A stretch of 64,000 nucleotides of DNA from Parvibaculum sp035325945 (lineage in GTDB: Bacteria; Pseudomonadota; Alphaproteobacteria; Parvibaculales; Parvibaculaceae): the NCBI RefSeq assembly GCF_035325945.1, contig NZ_DAOKYX010000014.1, positions 1 through 64,000 of the forward strand. The letters are read 5' to 3'. Made by a program: the position numbers and the translations under genes. This document shows positions 54,209 through 63,076 of the stretch, piece after piece (positions within the stretch are counted from its first letter, which is position 1; each line of letters begins with the position of its first letter). Under the pieces are notes generated by a model. It did not search any database. It was not told the origin of the DNA and saw only the letters and a list, made by a program, of their open reading frames with translations.

Positions 54209-55039
54209 TCAGAGCGAGACTCCGCCGCCTACGATGACGACCTGCCCGCTGATGTAATTCGACTCCGGCGTGCAGAAGAGATAGACGCCGTCCGCCGCTT
54301 CCTCCGGCGTGCCGGCGCGGCCGAGGGGGATCATCTGTTTTTCCATCGCGTCGATGAAGGCCGGCTGCACGCCCACGGCGATCTTGCGCCCCTCGACATC
54401 GATGCTCGCGCCCGCTTCCGTCAGCGGCTGTGTCAGGCGGGTCTTGATGAAGCCGAAGGCCACGCAGTTCACATTGACCTTGAACCTGCCCCACTCCTTC
54501 GACATGGTCTTCGTCATGCCGACGAGACCGGCCTTCGCCGACGAATAGCTCACCTGTCCCGTATTGCCGCCGAGGCCCGCAACCGAGGAGATGTTGACGA
54601 TCTTGCGGAACACTTCCTTGCCCTGCTGCGCTTCGTTCTTCGCGAAGACGCGAATAGGCTCGGCAGCCGCGCGAAGGATCCGGAAGGGCGCCGTCAGATG
54701 CACATCGAGCATGGCCTGGAACTGCTCGTCGCTCATCTTCTGAATGACGTTGTCCCAGGTGTAGCCCGCATTGTTGACGATGATGTCGAGGCCCTTGTAG
54801 CTGTCGAGCGCCGTCTGGACGAAGCGCTCGCCAAAATCCAGCGCCGTGACGCTCCCCACGCATGAGGTCGCCTCGCCGCCCTCCTTGCGGATTTCGGCAA
54901 CGACCTCATCCGCCGGCGCCTGATCCATGTCGTTCACGACGACGCAGGCGCCCTCGCGTGCGAGTTTCAGCGCCAGCGCACGGCCAATGCCGCGGCCCGA
55001 GCCCGATATGAGCGCAACCTTTCCTTCGAGTTTCTTCAT
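54209..55039 (-). CDS. SDR-family 3-hydroxyacyl-CoA dehydrogenase-like oxidoreductase
   Basis: A 276-residue classical SDR: NAD(P) motif GSGRGIGRALAL, the NNAG strand, catalytic Ser in VNISSVAGLGG and YSSAKAG (YxxxK). The Asp in VVVNDMD after the second strand favours NAD. The sequence style resembles the dehydrogenase domain of peroxisomal MFE-2 and FabG-like enzymes. It lies at the end of a run with two MaoC proteins, a thiolase and a ligase, with 4-base spacing, so it likely catalyses the third step of a beta-oxidation cycle. Confidence 0.88.
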   Translation of the reverse strand: MKKLEGKVALISGSGRGIGRALALKLAREGACVVVNDMDQAPADEVVAEIRKEGGEATSCVGSVTALDFGERFVQTALDSYKGLDIIVNNAGYTWDNVIQKMSDEQFQAMLDVHLTAPFRILRAAAEPIRVFAKNEAQQGKEVFRKIVNISSVAGLGGNTGQVSYSSAKAGLVGMTKTMSKEWGRFKVNVNCVAFGFIKTRLTQPLTEAGASIDVEGRKIAVGVQPAFIDAMEKQMIPLGRAGTPEEAADGVYLFCTPESNYISGQVVIVGGGVSL

Positions 55040-55043
55040 CGTT

Positions 55044-55466
55044 TCATTCCCGTTCCTGGAGCGCGAGTACCGCTTCTCCGACAAGCTTCACGTCGCCGCT
55101 CTGATCGCTGGCAACGAGTTCGAGCCTCACGCGCCGCTCATCATCGACGGCGAAACGCTCGACGAGCTTCGCCGTGCAGGTGATCTCGGACCCAAGATGC
55201 GTAATGGCGGCAAAGCGCGTGCCGAAACTCCGCAGCGCCGATTGCGGCGCGAGGTCCGTGAGGAGGCGTCCGAGAAAGGCCATCGACAACATGCCGTGGG
55301 CGAAGACATCGGGCATGCCCGCCGCCTTCGCGAAATCGATGTCGACATGAATGGGGTTGTGATCGCCGGAGGCGCCGCAATAGAGCGCGAGCATGTGGCG
55401 CGTGATCCTGTCGGCGGTGATACTGCCGACGATGGCGCCTTCGGGCGCGGTCGTGAGATCCGTCAT
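55044..55466 (-). CDS. MaoC-type hydratase, catalytic half
   Basis: A 140-residue hot-dog-fold protein with the (R)-hydratase motif GDHNPIHVDIDFAKAAG (Asp and His at near 34-39), so it probably hydrates an enoyl-CoA. An AGGAGAAG site precedes the ATG at 55466. With the N-type MaoC gene immediately upstream it could form a heteromeric hydratase, as ChsH1/ChsH2 do in cholesterol side-chain breakdown. Confidence 0.88.
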   Translation of the reverse strand: MTDLTTAPEGAIVGSITADRITRHMLALYCGASGDHNPIHVDIDFAKAAGMPDVFAHGMLSMAFLGRLLTDLAPQSALRSFGTRFAAITHLGSEITCTAKLVERFAVDDERRVRLELVASDQSGDVKLVGEAVLALQERE

Positions 55467-55476
55467 CTTTCTTCTC

Positions 55477-55920
55477 CTAGCCGTTGCGCACGACGATCGA
55501 GCGGCGCATGTCGGCGACATGGACGCCATGCTGATTGCGAGCCTCGGTTTCGGTGACGATGAATTCGAGCGCCCCACCCTTCTTGTCGTAGATGTCGGAA
55601 ATGCGGGTGCGGAAAGTGATGCGATCACCCGCGCAGACCGGCGCGCGATAGACGAAATTCTGCTCGCCATGAAGGACGCGGCCGAGATCGACGCCGAGCA
55701 GAGTGAGAAAATCCATGGGATCTTCGCGATCCATCTCGAGGCAGAAGAGGAATGTGGGCGGTACGGGCAGCGAGGCATATCCCGCCTGCCGGGCCGCCTC
55801 CTCGTCGGAATAGATGGCGTCCTTATTGCCGGTCGCCTTGGCGAAGAAGCGCAATCGTCCCTTCTCGACCTCGGCGGTAATCGGGGCGAATTCATGCCCG
55901 ATGAACTTGCGATCGATCAT
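55477..55920 (-). CDS. MaoC-type N-terminal half (non-catalytic hot-dog domain)
   Basis: A 147-residue hot-dog-fold protein of the MaoC N-terminal type (FAKATGNKDAIYSDEEAA, then LPVPPTFLFCLE). The catalytic Asp/His motif of the true hydratase is absent, as usual for this half, so it likely shapes the substrate pocket for its partner at 55044-55466. I chose the ATG at 55920, with AAGGAG 8 bases ahead; a GTG at 55929 overlaps the thiolase stop. Gap to the thiolase is 5 bases. Confidence 0.87.
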   Translation of the reverse strand: MIDRKFIGHEFAPITAEVEKGRLRFFAKATGNKDAIYSDEEAARQAGYASLPVPPTFLFCLEMDREDPMDFLTLLGVDLGRVLHGEQNFVYRAPVCAGDRITFRTRISDIYDKKGGALEFIVTETEARNQHGVHVADMRRSIVVRNG

Positions 55921-55925
55921 GGGGC

Positions 55926-57110
55926 TCACTCCTTGCGCTCATAAAGGGTGACAACGCAGGCGCCGCCCAGCCCGAGATTGTGCTGAAGCCCGATACGCGC
56001 GCCCTCGACCTGGCGCACGCCTGCGGTTCCGCGAAGCTGCCAGACGAGTTCCGCGCACTGGCCGAGACCGGTCGCGCCGAGGGGATGTCCCTTGGAGAGA
56101 AGGCCGCCCGACGGGTTCGTCACCACCTTTCCACCATAGGTGTTGTCGCCATCCCAGATGAATTTTTCGGCGGCGCCCTCAGCGCAAAGGCCGAGGCCCT
56201 CATAGGTGATGACTTCATTCGTCGTGAAGCAGTCATGGAGCTCGATGACATCGACATCATCGGGGCCGATGCCCGCCTGCTCATAGACGAGTTGGGCGGC
56301 CTCCTTCGTCATGTCGGCGCCGACCGCCTTGATGAGGCTGCGCTCGGCGAAGGTCGAGGGCCGGTCGGTCGTCATCGCCTGCCCCGCTATGACGATCCGC
56401 GCATCGAGCCCATGCTTGCGCGCAAACTGCTCGCTACAGAGGATGGCCGCGGCCGCGCCTGAGCTTGGCGGGCAGCATTGATGCCGGGTCAGATTGAGAA
56501 ACATCGTCGGCGATTGCAGCACGTCTTCCACGCTGAGCGGCGTTCGGAAGATCGCGCGTTCATTATGCCGGGCGTGGTGGCTCGCCTTCTCGCGCACCTT
56601 GGCGAAAGTCTCGCTGCGCGCCCCATATCTCTGCTGATACTCATATCCGGCACCGCCGAACAGACGCAGCGCCATGGGCACGGTTTCGGCTCCCTCGAAG
56701 GCTTCGTTCGCGACTTCCAGAAAATCGTCGAGCGGGCCGGGGCGATCGTTGAAAAGGGTCGAGAGCGCGCCGGGCGCCATCTGCTCGAAGCCGAAGGCCA
56801 GCGCACAATCGACGATGCCGCTTTCGACGGCCTGGCGCGCCAGAAAGAGCGCCGTGGAGCCGGTCGAGCAATTATTGTTGACGTTGACGACCGGGATGCC
56901 CGAAAGACCTACCTTGTAGAGTGCGGCCTGACCTGCGGTCGAATCGCCATAGACCCAGCCAGCATAGGCCTGCCCCACATGCTCATAGGAGAGGTTCGCA
57001 TCCTTGAGCGCGAGACGGATCGCCTCCGCCCCCATTTCATTATATGGCGCTGCGGCTCCCGGTTTCACGAATGGGAGCATGCCCACGCCCGCCACGACGA
57101 CACGGTTCAT
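55926..57110 (-). CDS. SCPx/lipid-transfer-type thiolase family protein
   Basis: A 394-residue thiolase-fold enzyme that would cleave or condense acyl-CoA. The nucleophile Cys lies in NNNCSTGST (about residue 80), with the His region ELHDCFT, GHPLGATG and HNLGLGG towards the C-terminus. These are features of SCP-x-type thiolases, used for bulky or branched acyl-CoA, rather than classical FadA. It sits between a ligase and the two MaoC genes. Confidence 0.9.
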   Translation of the reverse strand: MNRVVVAGVGMLPFVKPGAAAPYNEMGAEAIRLALKDANLSYEHVGQAYAGWVYGDSTAGQAALYKVGLSGIPVVNVNNNCSTGSTALFLARQAVESGIVDCALAFGFEQMAPGALSTLFNDRPGPLDDFLEVANEAFEGAETVPMALRLFGGAGYEYQQRYGARSETFAKVREKASHHARHNERAIFRTPLSVEDVLQSPTMFLNLTRHQCCPPSSGAAAAILCSEQFARKHGLDARIVIAGQAMTTDRPSTFAERSLIKAVGADMTKEAAQLVYEQAGIGPDDVDVIELHDCFTTNEVITYEGLGLCAEGAAEKFIWDGDNTYGGKVVTNPSGGLLSKGHPLGATGLGQCAELVWQLRGTAGVRQVEGARIGLQHNLGLGGACVVTLYERKE

Positions 57111-57122
57111 TCGAATTGTCCT

Positions 57123-58682
57123 TTAGCTGACATTCCGGGCTTCACCGGCCCAGAAGCGTTTGCGGAGGTCGGCTTTCAGAATTTTTCCGGCGCCCGATTT
57201 CGGCAGGGGTTCGGCACTGAACTCGACGCTGCGCGGGCATTTGTAACCGGCGATGAGCGCCTTGCAGTGCTGCATCAGATCGTCGGCCGAAACCTGACGG
57301 CCGGGCCGCGTCACGACGATGGCGTGGACGCGCTCACCCCATTTTGCGTCCGGTACGCCGATGACGGCGCATTCGACGACGGCCTCATGCTTCATGAGCG
57401 CGTTCTCGACTTCGGCGGAATAGACGTTCTCGCCACCGGAGACGATCATGTCCTTCACGCGATCGACGATGTAGAGAAACCCGTCCTCATCCAGATGGCC
57501 GCCGTCACCTGTTCTCACCCAGCCATTGACGAGCGTGGCGGCGGTCTGATCCGGCTTGTTCCAGTAGCCCATCATTGCATTGGGGCCGCGAACGGCGACC
57601 TCGCCGACCTCTCCGTACTGACGCTCCTCGCCATCGGCGCCGACGATCTTCACCTCGACGCAGATGCCCGGACGCCCCGCCGAGCGCAGCTTGCCGGCTC
57701 GCGGCCCTTCCAGCACATGCCATTCGGGCCCGAGCAGGGTTGCGAGCGGGGCAAGCTCCGTCTGGCCGTAGCCTTGCGTGAAGGCGACGCCGGGAAGCGC
57801 CTTCAGCGCCGCCTCGAGCAGCGCTTCCGCCATGGGCGATGCGCCGTAAAGAAGGCCCTTCCATGAGGAGAGGTCATGCTTTCCGAAGTCCGGGCAATCG
57901 AGCAGCATCCGGATCATGGTCGGCACGAGCAGGGTGTGGGTCACGCGCTCCTTCTCGACGAGGCGCAGAAAGGCCGAAGGCTCGAAGGACGGCATGAACA
58001 CATGCGAACCGCCGAAGATGGAAGCCGCATTGCCCAGCCCGACATCGGCAAGGTGGAACATCGGCGCCGCATGGAGATAGCGCACCGAGGAATCGTAGTG
58101 GATGCCAGCGCCGACACAGAGCGCCCCGGTCCAGAGGTTCTGGTGGGACAGCATCACGCCTTTCGGGAAGCCGGTCGTGCCGCCCGTGTAGAAGATGCCG
58201 GCGAGGTCGCCGCCCGAGCGGAGCGCGTCGGGTGCGGGCGTGGCATCGGCGATCAGCGCCTCGTAATCCATGAGGCCGTCGGGAGCCGGCTTGTCGCCGG
58301 CATGGATGAGGCAGGCAATGCCCTCGCAGACATCCTTGATCGCGCGACCCATCTCAAGGAAGGTGTCATCGACAATGAGGATCGTCACGCCCGCATCCTC
58401 GATCGAATAGACGTGCTCGGGCACAGACCAGCGCGTGTTCATCGGCACGATGGCCGCGCCCGCCCAGTAGACCGACGCATAAATCTCGAAATAGCGGTCT
58501 GAGTTCATGGCCAGCACGGCGATGCGATCTCCCGGCTTGATGCCGAGATCGAGAAGCGCACCCGCGAAGCGAGCGATCCTGTCCTTCATCTCCGCCCAGC
58601 TATGCCTGCGCTCGCCGCAGATCGTGGCGACGGCATCGGGCGTCGTGGCCGCCGCCCGATGGATGGCTTGTGTCAGATACAA
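57123..58682 (-). CDS. Acyl-CoA ligase (AMP-binding), first gene of the beta-oxidation operon
   Basis: A 519-residue ANL ligase activating a carboxylate to CoA. ATP loop FYTGGTTGFPKGV, YGQTELAPL, GYWNKPDQTAA, RTGDGGHLDEDGF, and Lys in SGAGKILKADLRK. The start is TTG at 58682, with a GGGGGGAA site. It heads a five-gene run (ligase, thiolase, MaoC-N, MaoC, SDR) with gaps of 3 to 12 bases, and a TTGACA promoter lies in the intergenic space shared with TetR. Confidence 0.9.
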   Translation of the reverse strand: MYLTQAIHRAAATTPDAVATICGERRHSWAEMKDRIARFAGALLDLGIKPGDRIAVLAMNSDRYFEIYASVYWAGAAIVPMNTRWSVPEHVYSIEDAGVTILIVDDTFLEMGRAIKDVCEGIACLIHAGDKPAPDGLMDYEALIADATPAPDALRSGGDLAGIFYTGGTTGFPKGVMLSHQNLWTGALCVGAGIHYDSSVRYLHAAPMFHLADVGLGNAASIFGGSHVFMPSFEPSAFLRLVEKERVTHTLLVPTMIRMLLDCPDFGKHDLSSWKGLLYGASPMAEALLEAALKALPGVAFTQGYGQTELAPLATLLGPEWHVLEGPRAGKLRSAGRPGICVEVKIVGADGEERQYGEVGEVAVRGPNAMMGYWNKPDQTAATLVNGWVRTGDGGHLDEDGFLYIVDRVKDMIVSGGENVYSAEVENALMKHEAVVECAVIGVPDAKWGERVHAIVVTRPGRQVSADDLMQHCKALIAGYKCPRSVEFSAEPLPKSGAGKILKADLRKRFWAGEARNVS

Positions 58683-58730
58683 CGCTTCCCCCCGCCGTTC
58701 CGGCCTTTTGCCAAAATTCTACTGATGAGT

Positions 58731-58759
58731 AACTTATATTCCCTGTAGTATCTTGTCAA
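58731..58759 (-). promoter_or_regulatory. Promoter of the acyl-CoA ligase operon
   Basis: Minus-strand -35 TTGACA (58754-58759) and -10 TAAGTT (58731-58736, spacer 17) or TATAAG (58733-58738, spacer 15). It points toward the ligase and lies partly within the possible TetR operator. Confidence 0.55.
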
Positions 58760-58765
58760 ACAGGG
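58741..58765. promoter_or_regulatory. Inverted repeat, candidate TetR operator
   Basis: CCCTGT (58741-58746) and ACAGGG (58760-58765) form a 6-bp perfect inverted repeat separated by 13 bases. It spans the -35 box of the ligase promoter, a usual place for repressor binding. The binding is inferred. Confidence 0.45.
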
Positions 58766-58808
58766 GGCCGGGTTCCTATGCTCGCGAACCCCAATCGGAG
58801 AGAACAGG

Positions 58809-59447
58809 ATGCCGGGCGCGGCGATCACCTCACCCTGGAAGAAATCGCGGGAGCGAAAGCGCGAAAAGGAGCTGAAGCGGGATGCGGTTCTCGCGGCGGC
58901 AGCGCATGTCTTCGCCGAATACGGCTATCACCGCACATCGCTCGACGAAGTGGCGCGGCTACTGAATGTGACGAAGCCGACGCTCTATTATTATTTCAAG
59001 AACAAGGAGGCGATGCTCTTCGCCTGTATCGAACATGTGCTCGACCGGCTGGACGACGAGGCGGCCGTGGCCGATGACGAGGAAGCGAAGGCAACGGGCC
59101 TCCAGCGCCTCGTCGCCTATCTGCGGCGATATGCGCGCCTCATCGACACGGATTTCGGGCGCTGCGCCGTCCGCATCAGCGATACGGAACTGTCGGATGC
59201 GAGCCGCAAGAAGATCAGGCGCATCAAATCCGACATCGACCACAAGATCCGCGAACTCGTTTCGGATGGCATTGCCGATGGCTCCATCGCCTCATCCGAT
59301 CCGAAAGTGACGGCTTTTGCGCTGGCAGGAGCGCTCAATTCGCTCGGCCATTGGCGCAATCGCGATGCCGATCTTTCCGAACAGAGGATAGTCGACGAGT
59401 ATATCAGCCTGCTGACGAAGGGGCTCGTGCCGCGCAAGCAGGGATGA
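58809..59447 (+). CDS. TetR-family transcriptional regulator
   Basis: A 212-residue repressor-type protein. The N-terminal HTH (about 25-68) has AAAAHVFAEYGYHRTSLDEVARLL and VTKPTLYYYFKNKEAML, quoted here in two parts. The helical C-terminal domain should bind the effector. It is divergent from the ligase operon, with a 126-base intergenic region holding a promoter and inverted repeat, so it probably regulates that operon in response to an acyl-CoA or related ligand. Confidence 0.9.
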   Translation: MPGAAITSPWKKSRERKREKELKRDAVLAAAAHVFAEYGYHRTSLDEVARLLNVTKPTLYYYFKNKEAMLFACIEHVLDRLDDEAAVADDEEAKATGLQRLVAYLRRYARLIDTDFGRCAVRISDTELSDASRKKIRRIKSDIDHKIRELVSDGIADGSIASSDPKVTAFALAGALNSLGHWRNRDADLSEQRIVDEYISLLTKGLVPRKQG

Positions 59448-59507
59448 ACCTCGTTCCGATGGATACGGACGGGCTCACATTCGAGCCCGCCCGCATGTCA
59501 TTCGCGG

Positions 59508-60992
59508 TTATTGAGCGGGCACCGCCTGACGCTGCCGCAGCGTGTAATCCTCCAGCGCCAGCTCGGCCGTCGCCTTCGCGTAATCGCGCGTATGCGAGGA
59601 CCAGTTCTGGGTGATGCGGCCATCGGCGGTCTTGTACCAGGAATTGCAGCCGGGATCGGCCCAGGTGGTCTTGGCCAGCGCCGCCTGAAGCTCGCGATTG
59701 AAGCGCTCCTGCGCCGCCTTCGTCACCTCGATCGAAACAGCACCCGCGGCCTGCATCTGCTGGAGAGCGCGCACCGCATATTCGACCTGGCGCTCGATCA
59801 TGAAGGTGATCGTGTTGTGGCCGAGATTGGTGTTGGGCCCGTACAGCATGAACATGTTGGGGAAGCCCGCGGTCGTGATGCCGAGATAGGCTTCGGGCGC
59901 TTCGTTCCAGACATCGTTGAGGCGCTGGCCCTCGCGGCCGACGACATCCATCGACCAGTGCCAGCCGGTCGTCTCGAAGCCTGTCGCATAGACGATGACG
60001 TCGAGATCATGGGCCGCGCCATCGGCGGTTTCGACGCCCTTCGGCGTGATGCGCGAGACGCCCTCCGTCACCAGCGACACGTTGGGGCGCATGAGAGCGG
60101 GATAGAAATCATCGGTGATGAGGATGCGCTTGCAGCCGATCGGATAGTCGGGCGTCAGCTTCTTGCGAAGCTCGGGATCGGGCACCTGCTCTTCCAGATG
60201 GTTGAGCGCGACGCGCGTATAGGCGGCACGGCCTTCCTTCGTCCAGCTGAAGACCTGCCAGAAAAGATAATCCGCACCCGCGTAAATCTGCTCGCGGCCG
60301 AGCTGCGCGACATGCGGCTCGGTCATCATCAGCGCCTTCTCTTCCTCGGTGATCGGGCGGTCGAGGCGCGGGATCACCCAGTTCGGCGTGCGCTGGAAGA
60401 CGGTGAGATGCGCCGCCTCTTTGGCGACCTCGGGAATGAGCTGCACGGCGCTTGCCGCCGAACCGATGACGCCGACGCGCTTGCCCTTGAGGCTGACCGA
60501 ATGGTCCCAGCGCGCGGAATGGAAGGCCGGGCCCGCGAAGCTCTCGCGGCCCGCAATCTCGGGGATGGTCGGGCGGTTGAGCTGGCCGAGCGCCGGCACG
60601 ATCGCCTGCACCTCGATCGTCTCGCCCGCGCCCGTCTCGATCCGCCAGAGCGACTTCGTATCGTCCCACTGGGCCTTCTTCGTCTCCGTGCCGAGTTTCA
60701 GATGCGGGGCGAGGCCGAAACTATCGACCAGATATTCCGAGTAGCGCTGCACCTCGGCCGCGCGGGGGAAGATATGGCTCCAGGCGAGGCTCGGCGCGAA
60801 GGAGAACTGATACATCGCCACCGGCGTGTCGCAGGCGCAGCCCGGATAGGAATTGTCGCGCCAGGTGCCGCCGACCTTGTCGGCCTTTTCCAGAATGACG
60901 ATGTCCTCGAAGCCGGCTTCCTTGAGCTTGATCGCGGCGCACAACCCGCCGAGACCCGCTCCGATCACCGCCACTGACGGCTTGCCACCCAT
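59508..60992 (-). CDS. Flavin monooxygenase, Baeyer-Villiger type
   Basis: A 494-residue class B flavin monooxygenase. FAD motif GAGLGGLCAA (about residue 10), NADPH motif GVIGSAASAVQ, and a BVMO fingerprint FAGPAFHSARWD between them, matching F-x-G-x-x-x-H-x-x-x-W-(P/D). The reaction is likely insertion of oxygen next to a ketone or aldehyde. The ATG at 60992 has GGAGGAG. It lies 167 bases downstream of the nitronate-monooxygenase fusion gene on the same strand, past a hairpin. Substrate unknown. Confidence 0.92.
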   Translation of the reverse strand: MGGKPSVAVIGAGLGGLCAAIKLKEAGFEDIVILEKADKVGGTWRDNSYPGCACDTPVAMYQFSFAPSLAWSHIFPRAAEVQRYSEYLVDSFGLAPHLKLGTETKKAQWDDTKSLWRIETGAGETIEVQAIVPALGQLNRPTIPEIAGRESFAGPAFHSARWDHSVSLKGKRVGVIGSAASAVQLIPEVAKEAAHLTVFQRTPNWVIPRLDRPITEEEKALMMTEPHVAQLGREQIYAGADYLFWQVFSWTKEGRAAYTRVALNHLEEQVPDPELRKKLTPDYPIGCKRILITDDFYPALMRPNVSLVTEGVSRITPKGVETADGAAHDLDVIVYATGFETTGWHWSMDVVGREGQRLNDVWNEAPEAYLGITTAGFPNMFMLYGPNTNLGHNTITFMIERQVEYAVRALQQMQAAGAVSIEVTKAAQERFNRELQAALAKTTWADPGCNSWYKTADGRITQNWSSHTRDYAKATAELALEDYTLRQRQAVPAQ

Positions 60993-61092
60993 GATCTCCT
61001 CCCGAAAGTCTTGTTGTTTTGTCCGCTCCATGAGCGATGGACACAAGCTTAAGGGATAGTGCGGCCCCATTCCTAGAGGCAAAGGAGACCCT

Positions 61093-61110
61093 GCCGGGAG
61101 GGCTCCCGGC
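61093..61110 (-). terminator. Short GC hairpin between two oxygenase genes
   Basis: An 8-bp perfect inverted repeat (61093-61100 with 61103-61110) lies downstream of the gene at 61160-62680. No U-run. It may weaken, rather than stop, read-through into the Baeyer-Villiger gene. Confidence 0.35.
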
Positions 61111-61159
61111 GGGCCGGGCGGCCGACTCTGGCGCCCGGGCGGGGAGACGCGCGGTTACG

Positions 61160-62680
61160 CTACGTTTCGGCCGTTTCGTGCAGCGCCAGCATCTCGGTCA
61201 GGCGCGCATGGAGCCCATCGGCGCGGATTTTCGGCAGCGTCTCGCGAAGCTTTCGCGCCACCCATCGCTGCCCCTTGGCAAGGAAGGCCACTCGCGCGTC
61301 ATTGCCCTCGACCGCCATCAGCTTGACATAGAACTCGCCCGTTCGCGGCGAAGGCAATTCGCCGAGCGCGGCGATCTCATCGAGCAGCAGACGGCAGCAA
61401 TAGGTTTCATTGGCGTGAAGCTCGCGCATGGCGGCCTGCGCGGCCGGGTCCGCCAGATCGACCGCGAGCCGGGCGGCAGCGCGCGCGCCCGCCCGCTCCG
61501 CCTCCAGAAGCATGTTCAGGAAGGCGACAAGCTCCGCATGGGAGAGAAATCCCATATAGGCGTCATCGGCTTCGCGGGCATAGCAGACGGGCGAGGCAGG
61601 CTCACCGGCGGAAGCATCCGCCTTGCTCGCGGCCGCGCGCAAGGCGAGCGCCTCGTCCAGAATTCCGGCGATGCGCTCCTCCGCCGGAACGATGTCGTTG
61701 ATCCGGCCCGTTCCCTCGCCGGCATAGATCGCCATGGTCTCGAGATCGCCGGTCGTTGAGCGTAAGGGAGAATCCGTGCTGAAGCGATAGAGCGCGCGGC
61801 CGAAATCCTCGCCGACAGTCTGAAGGCGCGGCTGGAAGGGATCGCCATGGCGCCCTTCGGTCACGCTGTTCTTCAGCACACGCACATAAGCGCCGGCTGG
61901 CCAGTTGATGTGAAATGCCGTGGTGCGCAGCGTGTCGGCCGACGAGCCTTCCACAACCCTCTGCTTGTGATAGTCATGCGCGAAGGACTCGCGCGTGGCG
62001 AGGAGCGCGGTTCCGAGCACCACGCCCGAGGCGCCGTGATCCAGCACCTCGATGAAGTCCTTGCCCGTCGCGATGCCACCCGCGACAAGGACGGGCACAT
62101 CGCCCGAAATCTTCAGCACTTCGGCGAGAAGCCTCATGCGGGCTTCCTCTCCGCGTACATGGCCACCCGCCTCGACGCCTTGAGCGATGAGAATCTGGGC
62201 GCCCGCCGCCAGCGCCTCTTCGGCGTCGCGCAGGGAGCCGACCTGGCAGACGACCAGAATCCCGCTATCGCGCAATCTCGCGATGGCGAGCGGGTCGACA
62301 TCCCAGAAAAGGCAGACCGAATGGACCTTTTCCTCGATGCAGACCTTGAGCTCCTCCTCAAAGACCGCGGGCGGCGTTGCGGCGGGAATGAGGTTGACGC
62401 CGAAATCGTGTTTCGTCGCCGCCCTCACCTCATTGATCTGCCTACGGATGAAACGCGGCGATTCCCGGACCATGCCGAGGAAGCCATAACCGCCGGCCTC
62501 GCTCACCGCCGCGACCAGCTCCGAGCGGGCGACGCCGCCCATCCCTGCGAGCACGACCGGAACTTCGCAGCCGAGAATGTCGCAAGCCCTGGTCCGGAAC
62601 ACGGACCCCGCATTGTCGATGATGGAGCGCGCGGAAGACGCGCCCGCCCGATCCGTCCGTTCCGAGCCAGTGCCGCTCAT
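61160..62680 (-). CDS. Nitronate monooxygenase-like FMN protein fused to a ferritin-like (DUF6306-type) domain
   Basis: A 506-residue two-domain protein. Residues about 30-340 are an FMN TIM-barrel of the nitronate monooxygenase/2-nitropropane dioxygenase family, with LAGMGGVARSELVAAVSEAGG, catalytic-type His174 (EAGGH) and phosphate-binding LVAGGIATGKDFIE. Residues about 375-506 form an all-helical domain with LLEAERAGAR and HANETYCCRLL, like DUF6306 ferritin-like domains. The ATG at 62680 has AGGACGGA. It follows three DsrE-family genes, 10 bases after the nearest. Reaction unknown. Confidence 0.85.
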   Translation of the reverse strand: MSGTGSERTDRAGASSARSIIDNAGSVFRTRACDILGCEVPVVLAGMGGVARSELVAAVSEAGGYGFLGMVRESPRFIRRQINEVRAATKHDFGVNLIPAATPPAVFEEELKVCIEEKVHSVCLFWDVDPLAIARLRDSGILVVCQVGSLRDAEEALAAGAQILIAQGVEAGGHVRGEEARMRLLAEVLKISGDVPVLVAGGIATGKDFIEVLDHGASGVVLGTALLATRESFAHDYHKQRVVEGSSADTLRTTAFHINWPAGAYVRVLKNSVTEGRHGDPFQPRLQTVGEDFGRALYRFSTDSPLRSTTGDLETMAIYAGEGTGRINDIVPAEERIAGILDEALALRAAASKADASAGEPASPVCYAREADDAYMGFLSHAELVAFLNMLLEAERAGARAAARLAVDLADPAAQAAMRELHANETYCCRLLLDEIAALGELPSPRTGEFYVKLMAVEGNDARVAFLAKGQRWVARKLRETLPKIRADGLHARLTEMLALHETAET

Positions 62681-62690
62681 TTCGTCCGTC

Positions 62691-63071
62691 CTACCAGTGC
62701 CAGACCTGATCGTGCTCATCGAAGAGACCGGCCACCGCTTCACGCGCGACGACCTTCACGCCCTGCACGAGAGCCGCCTGCCCAAGTCCGCGGCGGTCGA
62801 GATCGTCGCGGACAGCATAGACCGGCACGCCCTTGCCGGCGAGCTTCTCAAGCTCGTGGCCGATGCGGGGCGGATGTGTCTGGGTCCAGCCGCCGAAGCG
62901 GAGCCCGCTCGCATCCTGTCCCTTCACCGCGTAATTGACGGCATTGCCCGTCAGGAGCACGGAAAGATCGCCGCCCGCATCGCGCATGGAGTGGGTCAGC
63001 CAGATGATCGTATCGTCCTGTTCCTCGAGAGTGCCGCGGAAGGCGGCCTCTATGATCTGAAGTGCCTTCAT
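62691..63071 (-). CDS. DsrE/TusB-like family protein A (Cys-free)
   Basis: A 126-residue DsrE-fold protein. Typical strands include TIIWLTHSMRDAGGD and a Gly/Asn-rich LLTGNAVNYAV. It contains no cysteine, so it cannot carry persulfide itself; a structural or FMN/metal role is possible. The tail ends VWHW. I chose the ATG at 63071; a GTG at 63080 overlaps the previous stop (GTGA) and is also possible. Placed between another DsrE gene and the NMO fusion. Confidence 0.78.
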   Translation of the reverse strand: MKALQIIEAAFRGTLEEQDDTIIWLTHSMRDAGGDLSVLLTGNAVNYAVKGQDASGLRFGGWTQTHPPRIGHELEKLAGKGVPVYAVRDDLDRRGLGQAALVQGVKVVAREAVAGLFDEHDQVWHW

Positions 63072-63076
63072 CGCAT

